A stretch of 64,000 nucleotides of DNA from Dipetalonema caudispina (Eukaryota > Nematoda > Chromadorea > Rhabditida > Onchocercidae), in the NCBI GenBank assembly GCA_013365325.1, contig JABVXV010000070.1, forward strand, positions 1 to 64,000. Reading direction: 5' to 3'. The first letter of the stretch is position 1, and each line of letters begins with the position of its first letter. Shown here in pieces: positions 1 through 14,341 of the stretch. The notes beneath the pieces were generated by a model that ran no database searches, was not told the DNA's origin, and saw only the letters and a program-made list of their open reading frames with translations. The position numbers and the translations under genes are program-made.

Positions 1-56
1 ATAATAAATAATAAATAATAAATAATAAATAATAAATAATAAATAATAAATAATAA

Positions 57-107
<51 letters not shown>

Positions 108-166
108 TAATAATAATAATAATAATAATAATAATAGTAATAATAATAATAATAATAATGATAATA

Positions 167-252
<86 letters not shown>

Positions 253-260
253 TAATAATG

Positions 261-343
<83 letters not shown>

Positions 344-400
344 TAGTAAATAATAATAATAAATAATAATAATAATAAATAATAATAAAATAATAAATAA
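1..400. repeat. (TAA/AAT)n microsatellite
   Basis: The first 400 bases are almost pure AAT/TAA trinucleotide repeat, with occasional G interruptions (GATAAT, AGTAAT) and some AAAT units. Read as protein it gives runs of Asn or Ile with no biological meaning. The array begins at or before the window edge, so its true length is unknown. Confidence 0.97.
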
Positions 401-1731
401 CAATAATTCAATTTATTTTAATAATACTTTATTACTAGTATTACTGTTATTACTATTATCACTATTAATTATAATTATGATTGCAGGAGAATTTATCATT
501 ATTAGTTTGAAACGCAGCGATGTACCTTTTCCTTCGTTAAATAGTAAATAGTTTTTCCTTTCTCTTTTCTACCCACATCTTTTTCTTCTTTTCTTTTTTG
601 CAATATCATTTGGGATATATGAGAATGCATTAGTCGCAATCGACACTTTTTATACCATGAAAGGAGTGAAATTGTTAGGCAGCTGTTGTTTTTCTTGGAA
701 TTATTAGCTTAGCTAACTTGTTTTCCATATATTCCTCACTGACCTTTGGACTCCTCATGGAACTATCATAGGCTATTTATGTTTCTCCCTCCTTTCTTCT
801 TTATCCTGCTATCGTTAAAATCCAATTCTTTTTCTTTCTCCTGTCTAGGATTATCAATTCAAATTTGTACGATCGGATATATATATACACATTTATTATA
901 AAACTGAAAATTAAAAGCAATTTTCATTTCCTCATGAAATAAAATATTGTAAGCAATCTTTTTGATATTTCGCCAATTAATCCATCCATTCATTTATTTC
1001 CAAGAGCAATATGCTGTTTATAGATATAATAACCTTTCATAAACTATTAATCATTTATCACTAATATTTCCTTTCTGTTATACTTATTTTACAATTCAGA
1101 AAGTTCCTATAAATTTTTGTTCTACAAGAGAGAAAGCGAAAAGCTTATATTAGAAGTATTGTAGAATTTTGATCAATAGGAACTAAAACATTACGGAGAA
1201 TATTAATCAGTGGTAGAAAATTTGAGTGAAAAGAAGACAAAATAAATAACGAAAGAGAAGAAAAACATTTCTTTCTAGAAAATTTTATCGTTCCACTTTC
1301 GAATTTCTCTCAACTTGTACTTTCCGATCGTCACCATTACTTAAAAATGAAGCTGTTTGAATGTAACAAACTGTTTTTTTAACGAAAAAAAAACATTATT
1401 TCAGGAAAAAGCCTGGAAAAAGAAAGCAAAAAGGATGCATGGATAACTGAAATTTAAGGAAGTGGGAAGAAATGTTAGAACAGCCGATCGTTATCACTTT
1501 ATTATATTGTCGTTGAAATCATCAACTTATAAGACTAATATATTTACATATGTGATATATACATATATGATATTCATAAAAGCTGTGGTATACAACATCA
1601 GCCTTTTTAAAACCATCCAGTAATCAATTCTTTCCATCAATCACCGATCGGTCAAATCGTCATCTCTTGTCCTCTGCTAAACAATAACTGAGAGAAGTCG
1701 CAATTGATCCATCATCGAATACGCATTCTAG
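401..1731. other. Non-coding stretch upstream of the ETS gene
   Basis: AT-rich sequence with no convincing coding region on either strand. It probably holds the promoter, 5' UTR or first intron of the ETS gene, because the first exon I can place (from about 1732) has no start codon of its own. I could not identify the missing first exon. Confidence 0.5.
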
Positions 1732-4700
1732 CGCATTTTCTGTACATATTCCACGACCAATACCTATTTCATCTCAACACACTGACATTACCTCTCACGC
1801 CAACCAGTTTAACCCCGCATTCATCTATCCATCGATACATTTACCGTGCGCCCAGACAAGAACCGATTATTTACCAACAAACGATTCACAACAACAGGTA
1901 CTGATATTATCATATCTCTCTATACATATGTATAAATGTTTATATATTTCTTTCGTTTTAATTTTGTCTGTTTATTTTCCCTTTCGGTAATTGGTTATCA
2001 TTCATCATTTTGTTCACAGTATCATTTATCACTGGCACACTTCCATTAAATTATGGGGTAGTCTGTTCATTTTGCATGTACATATTCCTTTCTATATGTG
2101 TGTATGGGTCTGTCCGTCAGTTTCAAACATTTAAATACTGAATGTACCACGTTTTCCTTTTTTTTTTTTTTGATTGCAATAGGTTCATATGGTAAAGGTG
2201 TAAAGATATAAAGTGTACATATTGTATTATTATGAAATGTATTATTAATGACTGGATGTTGTTTGATGGAGGAGTGGAAATGATTGGTTCATGGGTCAAA
2301 GACTAACGAGAAACTGCCCAGTAATAGAAGTAAATAGGCCAGGAAAATATTGATTTGAATACTGATAATAGTGATTACCAAAGTCAATTAGTAATCAAGG
2401 TACCTGATATTTTTCATCGGTAAATCAATACTGAAAAATGAATGGTCGCTGAGAATTCGAGATTTTCTTTTTACGGGAATCACTCAGTCTTTCAATATGA
2501 ACTTGCAGTTTTTCTGATAAAGATTGATTGATGCCGAAGTTCGAAGAAATCATTTTTCTTCTGCAAGAGGTGAGCGGAACATTTTGTACGACATGTACAG
2601 CTTACGTGGAATTAGCGTTTATCATCAAGGTGAATCAGTTGTAAAAAGCGAAAGTGGAAGCGATCGGGTACGGATACGATAGCAATTTGTACTACTTTAA
2701 ATAAACTTGAAATTTGATACCGATTCTTTCAGCCAAATGCAATATTTCCATGTCTGTTTATTCTTTACCTGATTTGTCTCTCCATCTGTTTCTTTGTATC
2801 AATTAACTCTAATTAGGTATTTGTCAAATTATACTCATATACATTTAAAGGAGAAGAAACTTTCCTGGTACTCCATGAATCATTCTTTTAACATTTTATT
2901 TACCATTGATGACCGATATTGACAAATGGCGTGTAGTGCTAAACTATTGATAGGATTTCATCCATATTTCGACAATTTCCTCTTCGAAATGCTGAGGACA
3001 TCAAATGGGGAGAAAGTGATTGATGAAAAGTTTGCTGGTACTATTTTTTTCTGGAAATGATTCGAAAAGTTAGAAAGGAATTAATTGAGTCCTTGCGATT
3101 AATCGTAATGATTAAAAGGTGATGGAATAGTTTCTTGCCACATATTATAATTAGAAGATAAAATTTGGGATATATTCGGTCAAGATATCATTTGAGAACC
3201 AATCTCGGAGTTACTCACTCGAGCTATTATCCCAAGGCATTCTGTAGTATAAAATGTCTCCTGTTGTTAGCATAACTATCTGACATATTCTCCTTTTTTG
3301 TCAGATAATTACTTGAAGAGGAAAATTTCTATGTATGTTAAACTTAGTTAAGGATCTATGGAAATCATATCAACGTTGGTTAGGCTTCTGGTGAAATATC
3401 AACATCCTCTTATTTTTCCCATGTGTTCCGATACATTTTTCCTGCTGTTTAATCGAAGTGCCTTTGTATCTCTCCAATGTGCTTTTTATCTGTTTATTAA
3501 ATATTCAGTATTGAAAATATGTATAATAAGGAGAAAAACATATGTAATAATCATTCACCATATTAGATATTACGATTTGTAAGGTAATTATTGCAGGTTT
3601 GTATAGCAGAGAAGCATACTACAATAAGTCCTGTGGCGCCGATTGCAGCAGCAGCAGCAGCGTTCAATCCATCGCTGATGTGCTTACCGACGCTATTTGA
3701 TCACTTTGGAGATGAAATATTACGGACGCATATGAATCCAACAGCTACACAGTTTAAGCCAATACCAAACAATGAGCGTGTCGATCTAACAAGATTTCTT
3801 ACTATTGAACCACAGGTAGAAATATTTCTTACTACCATAATTTAATAAAATTAAATATTGGTATGATTTGAAATCGGAAATAAATTCGTTCATTTGAGTA
3901 GTTGAAAATTGAAGAAATGAATTCAAATGTAATGACGAAATTTTTTTTTTCTCGTTAAAGTACGTGAATATTAAAAGTAATACGCATGCCGCAGGATGAT
4001 AATGGATGCAGTAGAAAAGTAATAATCCATTTCATTCAAGCTGAGATAATCAACAGAAATCTTTTTCTCTTCACACATTGATTATGCATATGCTAAGGAA
4101 TCAATTATTTGGTAATTATTTCTATCACATGAATTTATCTTCGTTTAATTACATTGATGGAAAAATGAAAGTAAGAAAAAATTGTGCTCTGTTTACTAGA
4201 AGTAAATATGCTTTTTCTTTTTAATAGTATTTATGGTAGGCAAAATGTTAAAAAAAAAAAAAGAAGGAAAAGAAATAAGAAAAGAAGAAGGGAAGAAAAG
4301 AGAGTAGATGATATGAAGTAATATTAACAGAGAAAAAAGAATGTTTTCGTTTTTAAGTACATTCGCTCTTTCTATTTGCATTATCATTTAATGACACTCC
4401 AAAAGTATGATTATTTCTAGTTAAGTGAAGGGAAGGAAAGAAGAAAAAAAAGGACGCAAACATTTTGAATGACTAAAAGCAAATGTAAAACTATGGAAAG
4501 AGAAGAAAAAAATGGATAATCATTTCAGGAATGGACTATGGGTGATGTTATCGCATGGTTATTACATGTTGCTAGACGGAATGTTATACCATTCGAAGAT
4601 TTAGAAATGCAAAAATTTGCAAATTGTACTGGCATGGTGTTGATCCAAATGAGTGAAGTGGATTTTAAACAACGAGATGCCGTCTATGGTTCATTATTAT

Positions 4701-6822
4701 ATGCTGAATTCAGGAAATTGTTGACCGGTTTGTATTTTAATGGAGGCTTGTTCAAATTCCTCAATGGACGAATTTTATATTAACTGCATTTTTCAATGTT
4801 ATGGTTAAATAGCCGATTTCGCTATCAGAAATGTTATATATTTTCCTTTTACTGGATTCACTGTTTCTTACTTCTAATTTTATTACGAGATTTTTCTAAA
4901 AAACAGTTTCGAGCACATATTTGTTGGGATTTATTACTTATCAATATTATTAATTTATTTCAGAGGAAAAATTAGCTGATGAAGGTGCTTATAAATCACC
5001 AGAAAAAGCAAGCACAAGTCGGATACCGGAAGATACGAGGTTCTTAACCTGATTTATTTCTTGTTAACTGCTTGAAGTTACTTTTCATAAGCCAAAACTT
5101 AAATTTGGCTTGTTCTAATCAGAGATATGATTTCTGTTATCAAGGTTTACTAGAAGAAAGGAGGTTTAATCTCCACTGGGAAAATTGTATTTAATAAATT
5201 TGATTAAAGTTGGCATCAATAGTTAATATATAATATTCTAGAGTTCCCTGTATCAACAGCGGACTATCCATCAATATAAGTGCTTTATCTTCACTTCTAA
5301 TGCCTGATAGTAACACGATGAGTTCGTCAAGCATGCAACCGTTAGATACGCTATCGCAAGTCGGCACTGATATCGTTGGTACCTTCAATTTCAATTCACC
5401 TGGTTAGTTAAATTTCTCATCATGGATGTTGAATCTTTATGTCTGTGCATTATGGGTATTCATTTTCTGGAAATACTGAATAATTAATTACCATGAACTT
5501 TTGGTCCTTACAGAAAGAGCAATAGTTACTATCTAGTATTATACCTTTCATAGTCAAACCATGAAATGTTGTTTTCTGACGAATTTTACATTATCAATTT
5601 CGTCTTCTGAGTTAATAGTTTAATAGAAAAAAGAATGATTTTCATAATAGTGAGCGAGCCAAAATGAAAAAAAAGAAGCGAAAGCCAGGAAGACGTTTCT
5701 GGAGAAGGTGCAAGCTGCATTCTCGAAGATAAACCATTGAGCAACATTGGGATTAGGTTAAACTAGGATATATTTTCATTTCGTAACATTTAATTTAGCC
5801 TGAAGAATAAGTGATAAATTTATAAGCAGGTGTTATTCGGATGTTTTATGTAGTTTCCGGATGAATCCCCCTCCCCCCGATTTTCTTTTTTTTTTTTGGT
5901 ACGGTAGCGTGGGTTTTTTTGGTGCGTTCATATAGGAAATCTTAGAATCGATATTAAAAAAGAAAGAAAATTCTCATGTAACAATCTGTAATAATATTTT
6001 ACATTCCTCGATATTAAATACAATTTTCAGTTGGATCCGATGAAGCCTTCATGTTACGACCCACATATTGCAAAGTCCGGAAAAATAAGGATGGAAGGCC
6101 AAGGAAGCATTCACAACACACCAAAGGGAACAAATTATGGGAATTTATACGCGATGCTTTGAAAGATCCCACTACTTGTCCAAGTGTTGTGCGGTAAGCA
6201 TCCTGCAGTTTCTTTCATTTCATGAATTCTATAGCAACATTATTATATATAACATATAGATAACATTGTCTTGTATGTGTGTGATAAGCTGTCTTAATAC
6301 ACTTGATAGCATTTATCGAAAACGTTTATTAAAACTTAATATAATAAGTTGACGAGAAGTGGGACTTGGTGAAGGTAAAATAAGATTAGATGAAAACTAC
6401 AGGATTCAGGGGGATGAAGGGGAAAATTTTGTTTCGACTGATTTCCAGATGGGAAGATCCAGCAGAAGGCGTTTTCCGAATCGTTGAGTCGGAAAAATTG
6501 GCACAACTTTGGGGTGAACGAAAAAACAATCAGAAAATGACGTACGAAAAACTCAGCAGAGCTATGAGGTTAAATTCTGGAATGACTGATCAATAAATTT
6601 TTAATTCTGAACTGTGATTATTAAATTGATATGTTCGAATATAGATGAAATTCACAAGTCTCTAAAAAAATTTAATTTTAATTTTTCAGCAAAATAATAA
6701 AATATCATGTAAGTTTTGTTTCCAGGACATATTATGAAAAGCGGATATTGGTACCGGTACCGAAAACAGGACTCTATCCGAAGAAATTAGTGTATAAATT
6801 TGGACCAAGTGCTCTAGGTTGA
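1732..6822 (+). CDS. ETS transcription factor with Pointed, AT-hook and ETS domains (ESE/ELF3-like)
   Basis: Nuclear DNA-binding regulator. Predicted coding exons are about 1732-1897, 3597-3815, 4529-4727, 4964-5039, 5242-5402, 6031-6193, 6449-6568 and 6726-6822 (TGA), and every junction keeps frame. Exon 4529-4727 encodes a SAM/Pointed domain (starts [11 protein letters not shown], ends FRKLLT), used for protein-protein contact. About 6088-6110 encodes an AT-hook core (KDGRPRK). About 6120-6810 encodes the ETS winged helix: [13 protein letters not shown], then [12 protein letters not shown], then [20 protein letters not shown], with both recognition-helix arginines in SRAMRTYYEKR, ending [12 protein letters not shown]. 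The [10 protein letters not shown] form and the Pointed/AT-hook/ETS order resemble vertebrate ELF3/EHF more than SPDEF. The N-terminus is incomplete: a stop lies in frame just upstream of 1732 with no ATG between, so at least one 5' exon is missing. Acceptors nearer 1690 are also possible. Confidence 0.9.
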
Positions 6823-8927
6823 TATGTAGTGCATAGGTTATGAGATTGAACACTGTAAGTAAACTGTTTATAGATAGTTCCTTACTATTTACATCAGTTT
6901 GAAAATTTTTTCTTTTTTCCTTCTTATACCTCCTACCTCCTATCACTTGTTGTTTATATTTTCCAGATTTTTTATATGAATTCAGTTGCTTTGTTACACA
7001 AAAATGAGCTTCATTTAATTTTGAGATATATGTTCACACAATGCTCAATGTGATTGATAAAAACATGCAAGGTTTGTAATGGGCGGACAATAGGGGCAGT
7101 AACTAGGCTGGAATTCACAGATTTAAAATGAAAGCTGCACATGTTGTCGACACTTTGTTATTCCACAACATGAAGAGTTCAACTAATTCTTTTCATTCAC
7201 AATCAGATTTTGTTGGAAATTGATCTTAACTCAATATTTCTATATTTTTAAGACACTGCCGATTCAGATATCGACAGTCTAATTGGAATTCCACTGTTAA
7301 GAATTTATTTTGGGCATTCTTCTTTTGTTTTCACCTTCATTTTAGCAAGACTAGGAATTTACGGACCCTACCGTTTAATGCTGTAACTTGCTTGAGGAAA
7401 CAGTGCTTTGAATGCGGTTTCGTTAGAAATCCTGAATTTGTAAAATGCTATGACTCTTGACTTTTTCTTCGAAATGTCGAGACATGCAGAATTAAATCGG
7501 AAAATTTTTCGTATTTCCTTATGTTCTATCATTTACACTTATTTCTAGATCTAATAATTGCCCATCTGTGTGACACCTCCATGCAGTAGCATTCTTTCCT
7601 CGAAGAAACTATTTCTGATTTCATATTTTGTTATTGAGGACTGTAACATTGTAAGACTTTAGCTGCAAGGTAATTTGAAAAACTAAAGATGAATATGAAT
7701 GTCGGAAAATTTGTACGACAAAGCGCATATCGCAACCACTCAATTTCAGTGTTCCAAAATTTGATCTTATCATTCTCGGACATCCTCCACATTATACTGA
7801 TGGTGATCATGCATATCATGTTGGTCCATCCATCCGATCTCGACAGAACTGACACTCCTGCTCAAGTTTGAAATCAAAATACAGGGAACTTGACCATACG
7901 TCTGAAAGATGTGTCAGAGAACCCCGATTTGGTCCTATAGTTAAATATGGACAATCGATGGAAATTGAAAGAGCTTACAGCAACTAAAAGTCAGTATATG
8001 TGTGTACATTTCTGCTATGAAACATTTGGCAGTTTACTACTACGGTAAAATAAAATAATATCTTTTTGATTCCAAACTACAAAGCACAGAAAGAATAGAT
8101 GGGAAGACCATAATATGAAGGAGCGCCGTCCACTATCTACAGATCATGACGGTGGGAAAGTTATGACAAAAAGTATCAAATCGCGTCACAGCAAGGACAT
8201 GAAATACACTGATTACCGCTTTTGATGAACTTTTAAACAATTTCAACGAACAATGAAGGTTAGACTTCACGTGCCATGAATATAGAAATTTTTCGAGTAT
8301 TCAATACTTGACAATTTTTCTATCAATGAAAGTTTATGACGTCTTCTGCTCACTAAAAAATATTTAGTAAACTATGGAAGGTGCACTGTGCAATTTATTC
8401 ACTTTCTAAAAAATGAAGGACTTTTCCTCAAATTAGTATGGGTCAAAAATAAATCAAGAAATTCATCTATTAGCAACTATCTTGAGTCTACTGTACAGCT
8501 AAGCAGCGAACCTATGAACTAGCAGCCCTCGAATTCCAAAAGCACCTTTTCCATAAGAATCGACGACTACTACCATATCCATTAGAAAATCGATTTCTCG
8601 TCGATATTTGTGACCATTTTGTCAGATCTGATGAAAAAGGTTCAAGAGATTACGTTTGCTTTTCTCCGTGATTGAGAGGAACCTCTCGCCCTCCACTAAG
8701 AGCATAAGAACGACTAGTGGAAAGTTGAACAGTCGGTATAGGGAATTCAAGCTAATTTCATCGATGCTTAAAAATATAATTTTGAAGAAGAGTTTAAAAT
8801 TTAATGTAGGCTCGTTCTTCAGAGGCCTTCTTGAATAAAATGATTAAACCCTAATATTTCCACTGAATTTCAATTCTTTCTTTGAAAGTATATTTTTTTG
8901 AACATCGTTGTCAATATGAAATTAACA

Positions 8928-8977
<50 letters not shown>

Positions 8978-10001
8978 ATAGATAGGTAAATGATTTACAT
9001 ATTGTTTTAGAGAAATCAATGGAACCAGTACAAGTCACATGAATTTTTAAAAGCGTATAAGACAGCATCATTCAAAAATATATGAGTTGATAAAAACTAT
9101 AAACTCTGTTCAGTTTTCATTACATGTAATAAGCGACATGATATTGATAAATGCTGGGACTACTGACAGCATTAGGATGGAAATCAGTACGCAAAATGTT
9201 TCCTGAAATGGAAGTTTTTTGAACTAAATTTAGGTTCTTTAAATCTTATATGCAATGACCTTAAAAACAGTAACGTGATCTCAAGGCATGAAATAAACAT
9301 CCAACAAAGTAAAACAAAATCAAAAGCTCCATACACCCGGAAATTTGATAATTTTTAACCACTTTTTATACCGAATACGGCAATAATTTGTCGTCAAAGC
9401 CATAATAATGTGATTCGAGAGCTAGAATATAAATAAACGTATGAAAATACATGCGGCACATACCTTAAAATATGAAGGGAACTACTGTCGTAAAGCAAAT
9501 ACTAAATTCAGAGAAAACTGATATGAAGTTATATTGTTATAAGTCAATTGAATTTCGATTATATACAGTGGCTAAAACTGTTCATTCAATTATTCCAGCG
9601 TGTATCCTGAAAGCTGCGCAGTTGTAAAGTCATTACGACCATACACGAGTCCCCTTAAAGAAGTAACGATACCAATAACAAATCAACCCTCCCAGTCTAT
9701 TCGTTGATTGAGTTACCAGTGATTTGACGAGTTTTACTTAGGTCGGCGAACAAACGGCAGCGTCATACAGAACTGGTCCAAGCTTTCGTGAAAATATTTA
9801 GCTGCATAATGACTTTATCCAATTGTTCCCAATCCTACATCGAGAGGTATCTAATTTGATTTAATTCGAATTCAAACCGCAAAATATTTATTGATTTTTG
9901 ACGAAAACGATATGTTTGAACTTTTCTGTTGAGTATGCTACAATTTTTTTTTCAAAGTAGACAAAAGCAATAATGATTTACAAGCATACGTATTTTTGCC
10001 A
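6823..10001. other. Region between the convergent 3' ends of the ETS and DRAM genes
   Basis: No recognisable gene. It should hold the two 3' UTRs. Reading + around 7.7-8.8 kb there are short stop-free, fairly hydrophilic stretches (for example about 47 codons ending near 8670), but none has a recognisable domain or sound splice structure. A (TA)n microsatellite lies near 8.95 kb. Confidence 0.5.
8932..8975. repeat. (TA)n microsatellite
   Basis: An uninterrupted alternating TA tract of about 44 bases. It lies in non-coding sequence between two convergent genes. Confidence 0.95.
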
Positions 10002-13000
10002 TCAGTACGGTGAACTAAGATCAGTAGCGGAGCGCCACAGTGGACTATGATCCAAATGCGAAACTAGCGGCTGCACACTCAATTCAACACGAAGTTTCTC
10101 AAAATCGCGCGAGAAGCTGTAAAGAATATTCATTATCGCACAAATTTAGTATGGAAACCATAATTTCTTAAAACCAGACTGTGATGATATTACGAAATTT
10201 CACCATCACGCAAAGTGACCGAATAAAATATGTAATCAGAGAAGATAAAAATCGACATTAGTATCGAAACTAGGATTTTTCCATGTAAGATAATGAACTG
10301 ATGAAATCGCACAAATTCTATATAAACAGTTCAAATACTTCACAAAAGACAAACGTTTTCCAATGTCTTCCTGTGAAGATTTTATGAACTCAATCTGTAC
10401 TAAAGCATAGTAAGACACAGCAGCATTTTTTAAGCTATGGGAAAATATGATATGGAACTGCTGAAATTATACCTCAATATAAATAACACATTGCATACTG
10501 CCAAACACCATTCAGCAATTGCAGAAATGCAGTGAAGATTGTAACCCTGAAAACAAACTACCAAACTAAAAGAATATCTGAGATTACTTTCCTTATGAAG
10601 AACATTTTTAACCGCGAACCAGGAATAATTTGTATCCAATGATTACAAACCAACATGCCTAATTCCGATGAATGAAGTGTCACTCAACTCTACCCTATAA
10701 AATGTTGTTTATTAGCCCTTAGGTAGGTTTCTGATGTCAGCCACCAGAACATTCAGTTTAAATCACCAATTTAACCAAGAAACTATAGATAGCCTAGATA
10801 TACCCTACGATGAAACAGCATGTTTTCGACTTGTACAAAGCTCTCAGCAATACGACTCGTCATTCCTCGATATTACTAGCCACTGAAACTCTCACAATCA
10901 GACGTCGTGTTCTAGTTTTAGCAGAGAACTAAAAAAATCTTTGAAAATCCCCTATCTTAAAGAAAAGATTTTAATGGAGGAAATCTTACAGGTTGATTTG
11001 TTTTCCTGGACCAAGGCCTTGGTGTAGGCATATCGGGATAGTGCTTGTGAAATTCATTTGATGCAGCTACACCAAAAGAAACAACTAAAAAATACATTGA
11101 AACTACAATTCTGCTGAGTCTCTTGACCAATTCATCACTAGCCCTCGCCCTTTTCCTTCCCTTCGTTTCCCATCATCAAATGGAAAAGTGATGCTACTTT
11201 TAGATATAGTCTTCTTGGTGTCCAATTTTAACACTATTTACAAATCTGGTGGACGGGTAATTACTACGCAGTGCAACTCTTCAAACGAAAGTAAGTAACT
11301 ATTCATTTCAAATGTTTCGATTCGATAAATAAAGTTTATCAAGTTAAGAATCTTTAGAAATTGAAAAGTGCTAACCTGTGATAAAGCACAGCATAGCAGA
11401 TAATGCTATTGCACCACGGATGAAACCAATCCGACGGCTGTTGTATAATGGATACATGTAAATGGTAAGACAAAATTGCAAAAGCATATAAAAACAACCG
11501 CACCCGAAACATAAAAATGCTCCTGTTAAATGCACTGTAATAACAGCTGATTCCTAGAAAAAACTTTTAACGAAACTTTTCTTTAATTTCGTTTGTTTAG
11601 ATTTAATCCAATTTATTGTAGTTAAATCTTGAAATACGAGATAATGTTATCAAAACACCGTCTAAGGTCAAACATTGTTTCTGGTTGCTTTGACCAATGA
11701 CTTTAACTAGACTTTCCTGGTTCACTAAGTTTCATTTCTTCAGATGTGGCTGCTGCTACCTATGACGTAGAGAAAAAAATCTTCATTATTCAGGAATTAA
11801 CGCAATAAAAGATTGGATAATAAAGTAAGTTGAGTATTTCGCACCATATTATTTGTCATAGAAGCTGACCGCTAATAAGTATTAACTTCATCTCATCTAT
11901 TTTCAGGGAGAGAGACGATAATGAAGGAAATTTACAAAAGCTACAACAATGTTTTTTTTCCCCTTAGAATTAAAAATAACGAAAACAAACAAAACCTCAG
12001 CAGATAAGAACCTTGATATATTAAGATTTAACTTGGTTAAACATACTTGAAAATTGGCGACAACAAACATCCCAACTCCACCAATCATACCGACAGCGAA
12101 TGTAAAAATATTCAAACGTTTTAGTAGATGGTCTGAGTCACGATTGAGCTCAACTACTAGCGAATACCTATGAAATTATGTCAAATAATAATTCACTTCA
12201 TATCATGGAAATGTGATATTAACCAAAATATACAATGAAATCTTCGCGATTCCAAATATCCCACCTTTGTCTTTAGATGAAATCTCTAGCAACCATGCTC
12301 ATTTCGTGATTTTGTAAACTACAAATTCAGTATCAATCTTTAGTCTACGATAGCATCTTTTCGATGTATACAAAAGTAGTTCCTCCCCTCTTAGTGTATT
12401 TATCACCCCATAATTTCTTGGACATCCCACCTATACTCCCACTTACTATGTATACATATCCTTCCTCTATCTCAAATAACGGACTTCACAAACTGACCGT
12501 AATAAAAGTTCATCCTTTCTTCATCCATGTCTTCATTTGTACCCAGAATTAAAATTCCTCAAAATGCTTATTTTAATAAACTACATGGAACTTCGAGGCC
12601 ATTCCGAAATCAAGTCCATCAGTCACCTCTCAATTTCAGTCACATTTATTTCACAAGCCATGTTGAAACCGAATCAATCTAAAATTAAGTACCTTAAATA
12701 AATGATAAGCATTATCAGAAACGAGCATAAATTGAGCATCATACTAAAGAAACACGACTCCGGACGATGATCGCCAGAAGATGAAATATACGGGAAAACT
12801 GGATCTACATCACCTTGCCACACTGCCAACACGTAGGATGCACCTACAATTATTCACATTCACAGTATCCATGGACAACGGAAAATTTAGGAAATATGAC
12901 CGAAATGTAAGGCGAAAATAAGGGAAAATCCTGGAACTTACTTAGCATCAATGTGAAGAACATTGCAAAAAAGATAGGAAGATGACCAGCAGCAAGAAGG

Positions 13001-13014
13001 CCAAGTTGTAACAT
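10002..13014 (-). CDS. DRAM / Frag1 / Sfk1 family multi-pass membrane protein
   Basis: Predicted 268-residue member of the family that includes DRAM1/DRAM2, lysosomal membrane proteins promoting autophagy. Coding exons, in transcript order: 13014-12942, 12843-12693, 12167-12047, 11553-11376, 11084-10990, 10546-10473 and 10116-10002 (TGA); phases fit throughout. Family hallmarks are clear: after the first membrane helix comes DPVFPYISSSGDHRPES (DRAM: PFLPYISDTGTTPPES); then a helix with GMIGGVGMFVVANFQ, a helix starting AVITVHLTGAFLCFG, the loop FHKHYPDMPTPRPWSRK, the last helix (AEWCLAVCNVLFI), and a short tail beginning SRDFEKLRVEL. Length matches DRAM2 (about 266). The ATG lies 30 bases after a TTTCAG acceptor (exon edge 13044), suggesting trans-splicing. 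It diverges from ATG13 upstream. Lysosomal location and autophagy role are inferred from the family; some members have other roles. Confidence 0.9.
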
Positions 13015-13044
13015 TTCCTCGGTCTTGCCACTCTTTTCTAGATT

Positions 13045-14341
13045 CTGAAATCATTTCACAAAACTAATACTAAATTTAGTGAGATTCAAACATAGACCTC
13101 CTGACCAACGGATAATATGAAAAACAACAGTTACCCAACCTGCCCCACGTACGTTAGGTTCTCAACTACCGAATCTGCACGGATGGACGTGAGGAGCTAT
13201 AAATCGCTTGTGGAAAATTCGCCCCTTATCGCACTGTAAAGTTCGGACTAGTGCAACGCACATATAATACAAGTGGGTGCGATAGCGAGATCTGCACGGC
13301 CTCTGAGAGATGCTGGACTGTTAATTGGAGTGGTGATTCGGGAGATTTTCGAGTGGGACGGGTTTGGTGAAGCATCCAGTTGCTAGTCTGATTGCAAGCC
13401 ATTTCAAATCATTTCGAGTTTTTTCCGACTTTGAAAGTGTAAACTATGCATTTCCATATCATATCGAAATTAGCCAATACACATGATTGAGATGTTAATT
13501 GATCACTTTTAAATTCGGTTCTAATTTTAGTTCCAATCTTCGGTTAATTGGGATTATCCGAATTGTACAGCATCCGGGCATGGGCCACCTTGTGTTCGCG
13601 GTAGATTACGTAACTGCATTCCTGTATATAACCGTACATTGATGTAATGACCATCAAAAGTAGACTTATAGTGTCGACTGTTACGAATGTCTTCTCATAC
13701 TTTGAATTTACCCGGTAGTTCGCTCTTATACTTCGCTATCTCGACCGTGTTTTTACGGGGAACCAAAATGGCTTTAACGAAGTATAAATGTTTTGTTATT
13801 ATTTGTTGAGTGGAAAGTCTGTGTGTTGGTGTAAGAATTGTTTCGTTTCATTTCATCTTGTTGAAAAATCAAACGTTGCTATTTAAATTATATTTCGAAT
13901 CTTTATTTCAGTTTCTTCAATGTTAGTTACTATGATTTGCTCATCATACTCTTTCTACATTTCTCTGTTTTTTATTTTTCTGATGACCCCTCCGCTTGTA
14001 ATTTATTTCGTTTCAGTTTTTTGCCATGAATCAGAAAAACTTGAATAGCTTCCAGGCTGTCGAACATTTAGTGAGGAAAATGTACTATGACATCCCACCT
14101 CTTCTTTTCCCTCCCTTCACTCTTGAATTCTACACATATTGGTACAGCCTTAAGTTGGCATTATTGGTAGTTTGTAGATTTGTTTATGACAAGCTAAGTT
14201 TCAGACCTCTGTTGCATCTATGCTTGATTTCCTAGAAAACTGTTTTCCAAACCATAGCCTCATGTCAAATTGAAGTTATTCTGGATATTATGTGACGGCA
14301 TTTATGTCCATAATAAGAAATGGAAAACTTTTTCTTTTAGC
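13045..14341. promoter_or_regulatory. Shared upstream region of the divergent DRAM and ATG13 genes
   Basis: About 1.3 kb between two head-to-head genes, so it should contain both promoters. I saw no canonical CACGTG/CLEAR E-box, the site of TFEB/HLH-30, which regulates many autophagy genes. A possible 5' exon of ATG13 lies near 14.02-14.08 kb: it follows a TTTCAG acceptor, contains an ATG, and could be non-coding or an alternative start. Confidence 0.5.

Noticed and set aside
104..346. 80-codon poly-Asn/Ile frame
   Set aside because: Translation of the TAA microsatellite.
14026..14082. Extending ATG13 with an upstream coding exon (MNQKNLNSFQAVEHL)
   Set aside because: Possible in frame only with a weak donor. 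The strong donor there would be out of frame, and the start at 14342 already matches the human N-terminal length.
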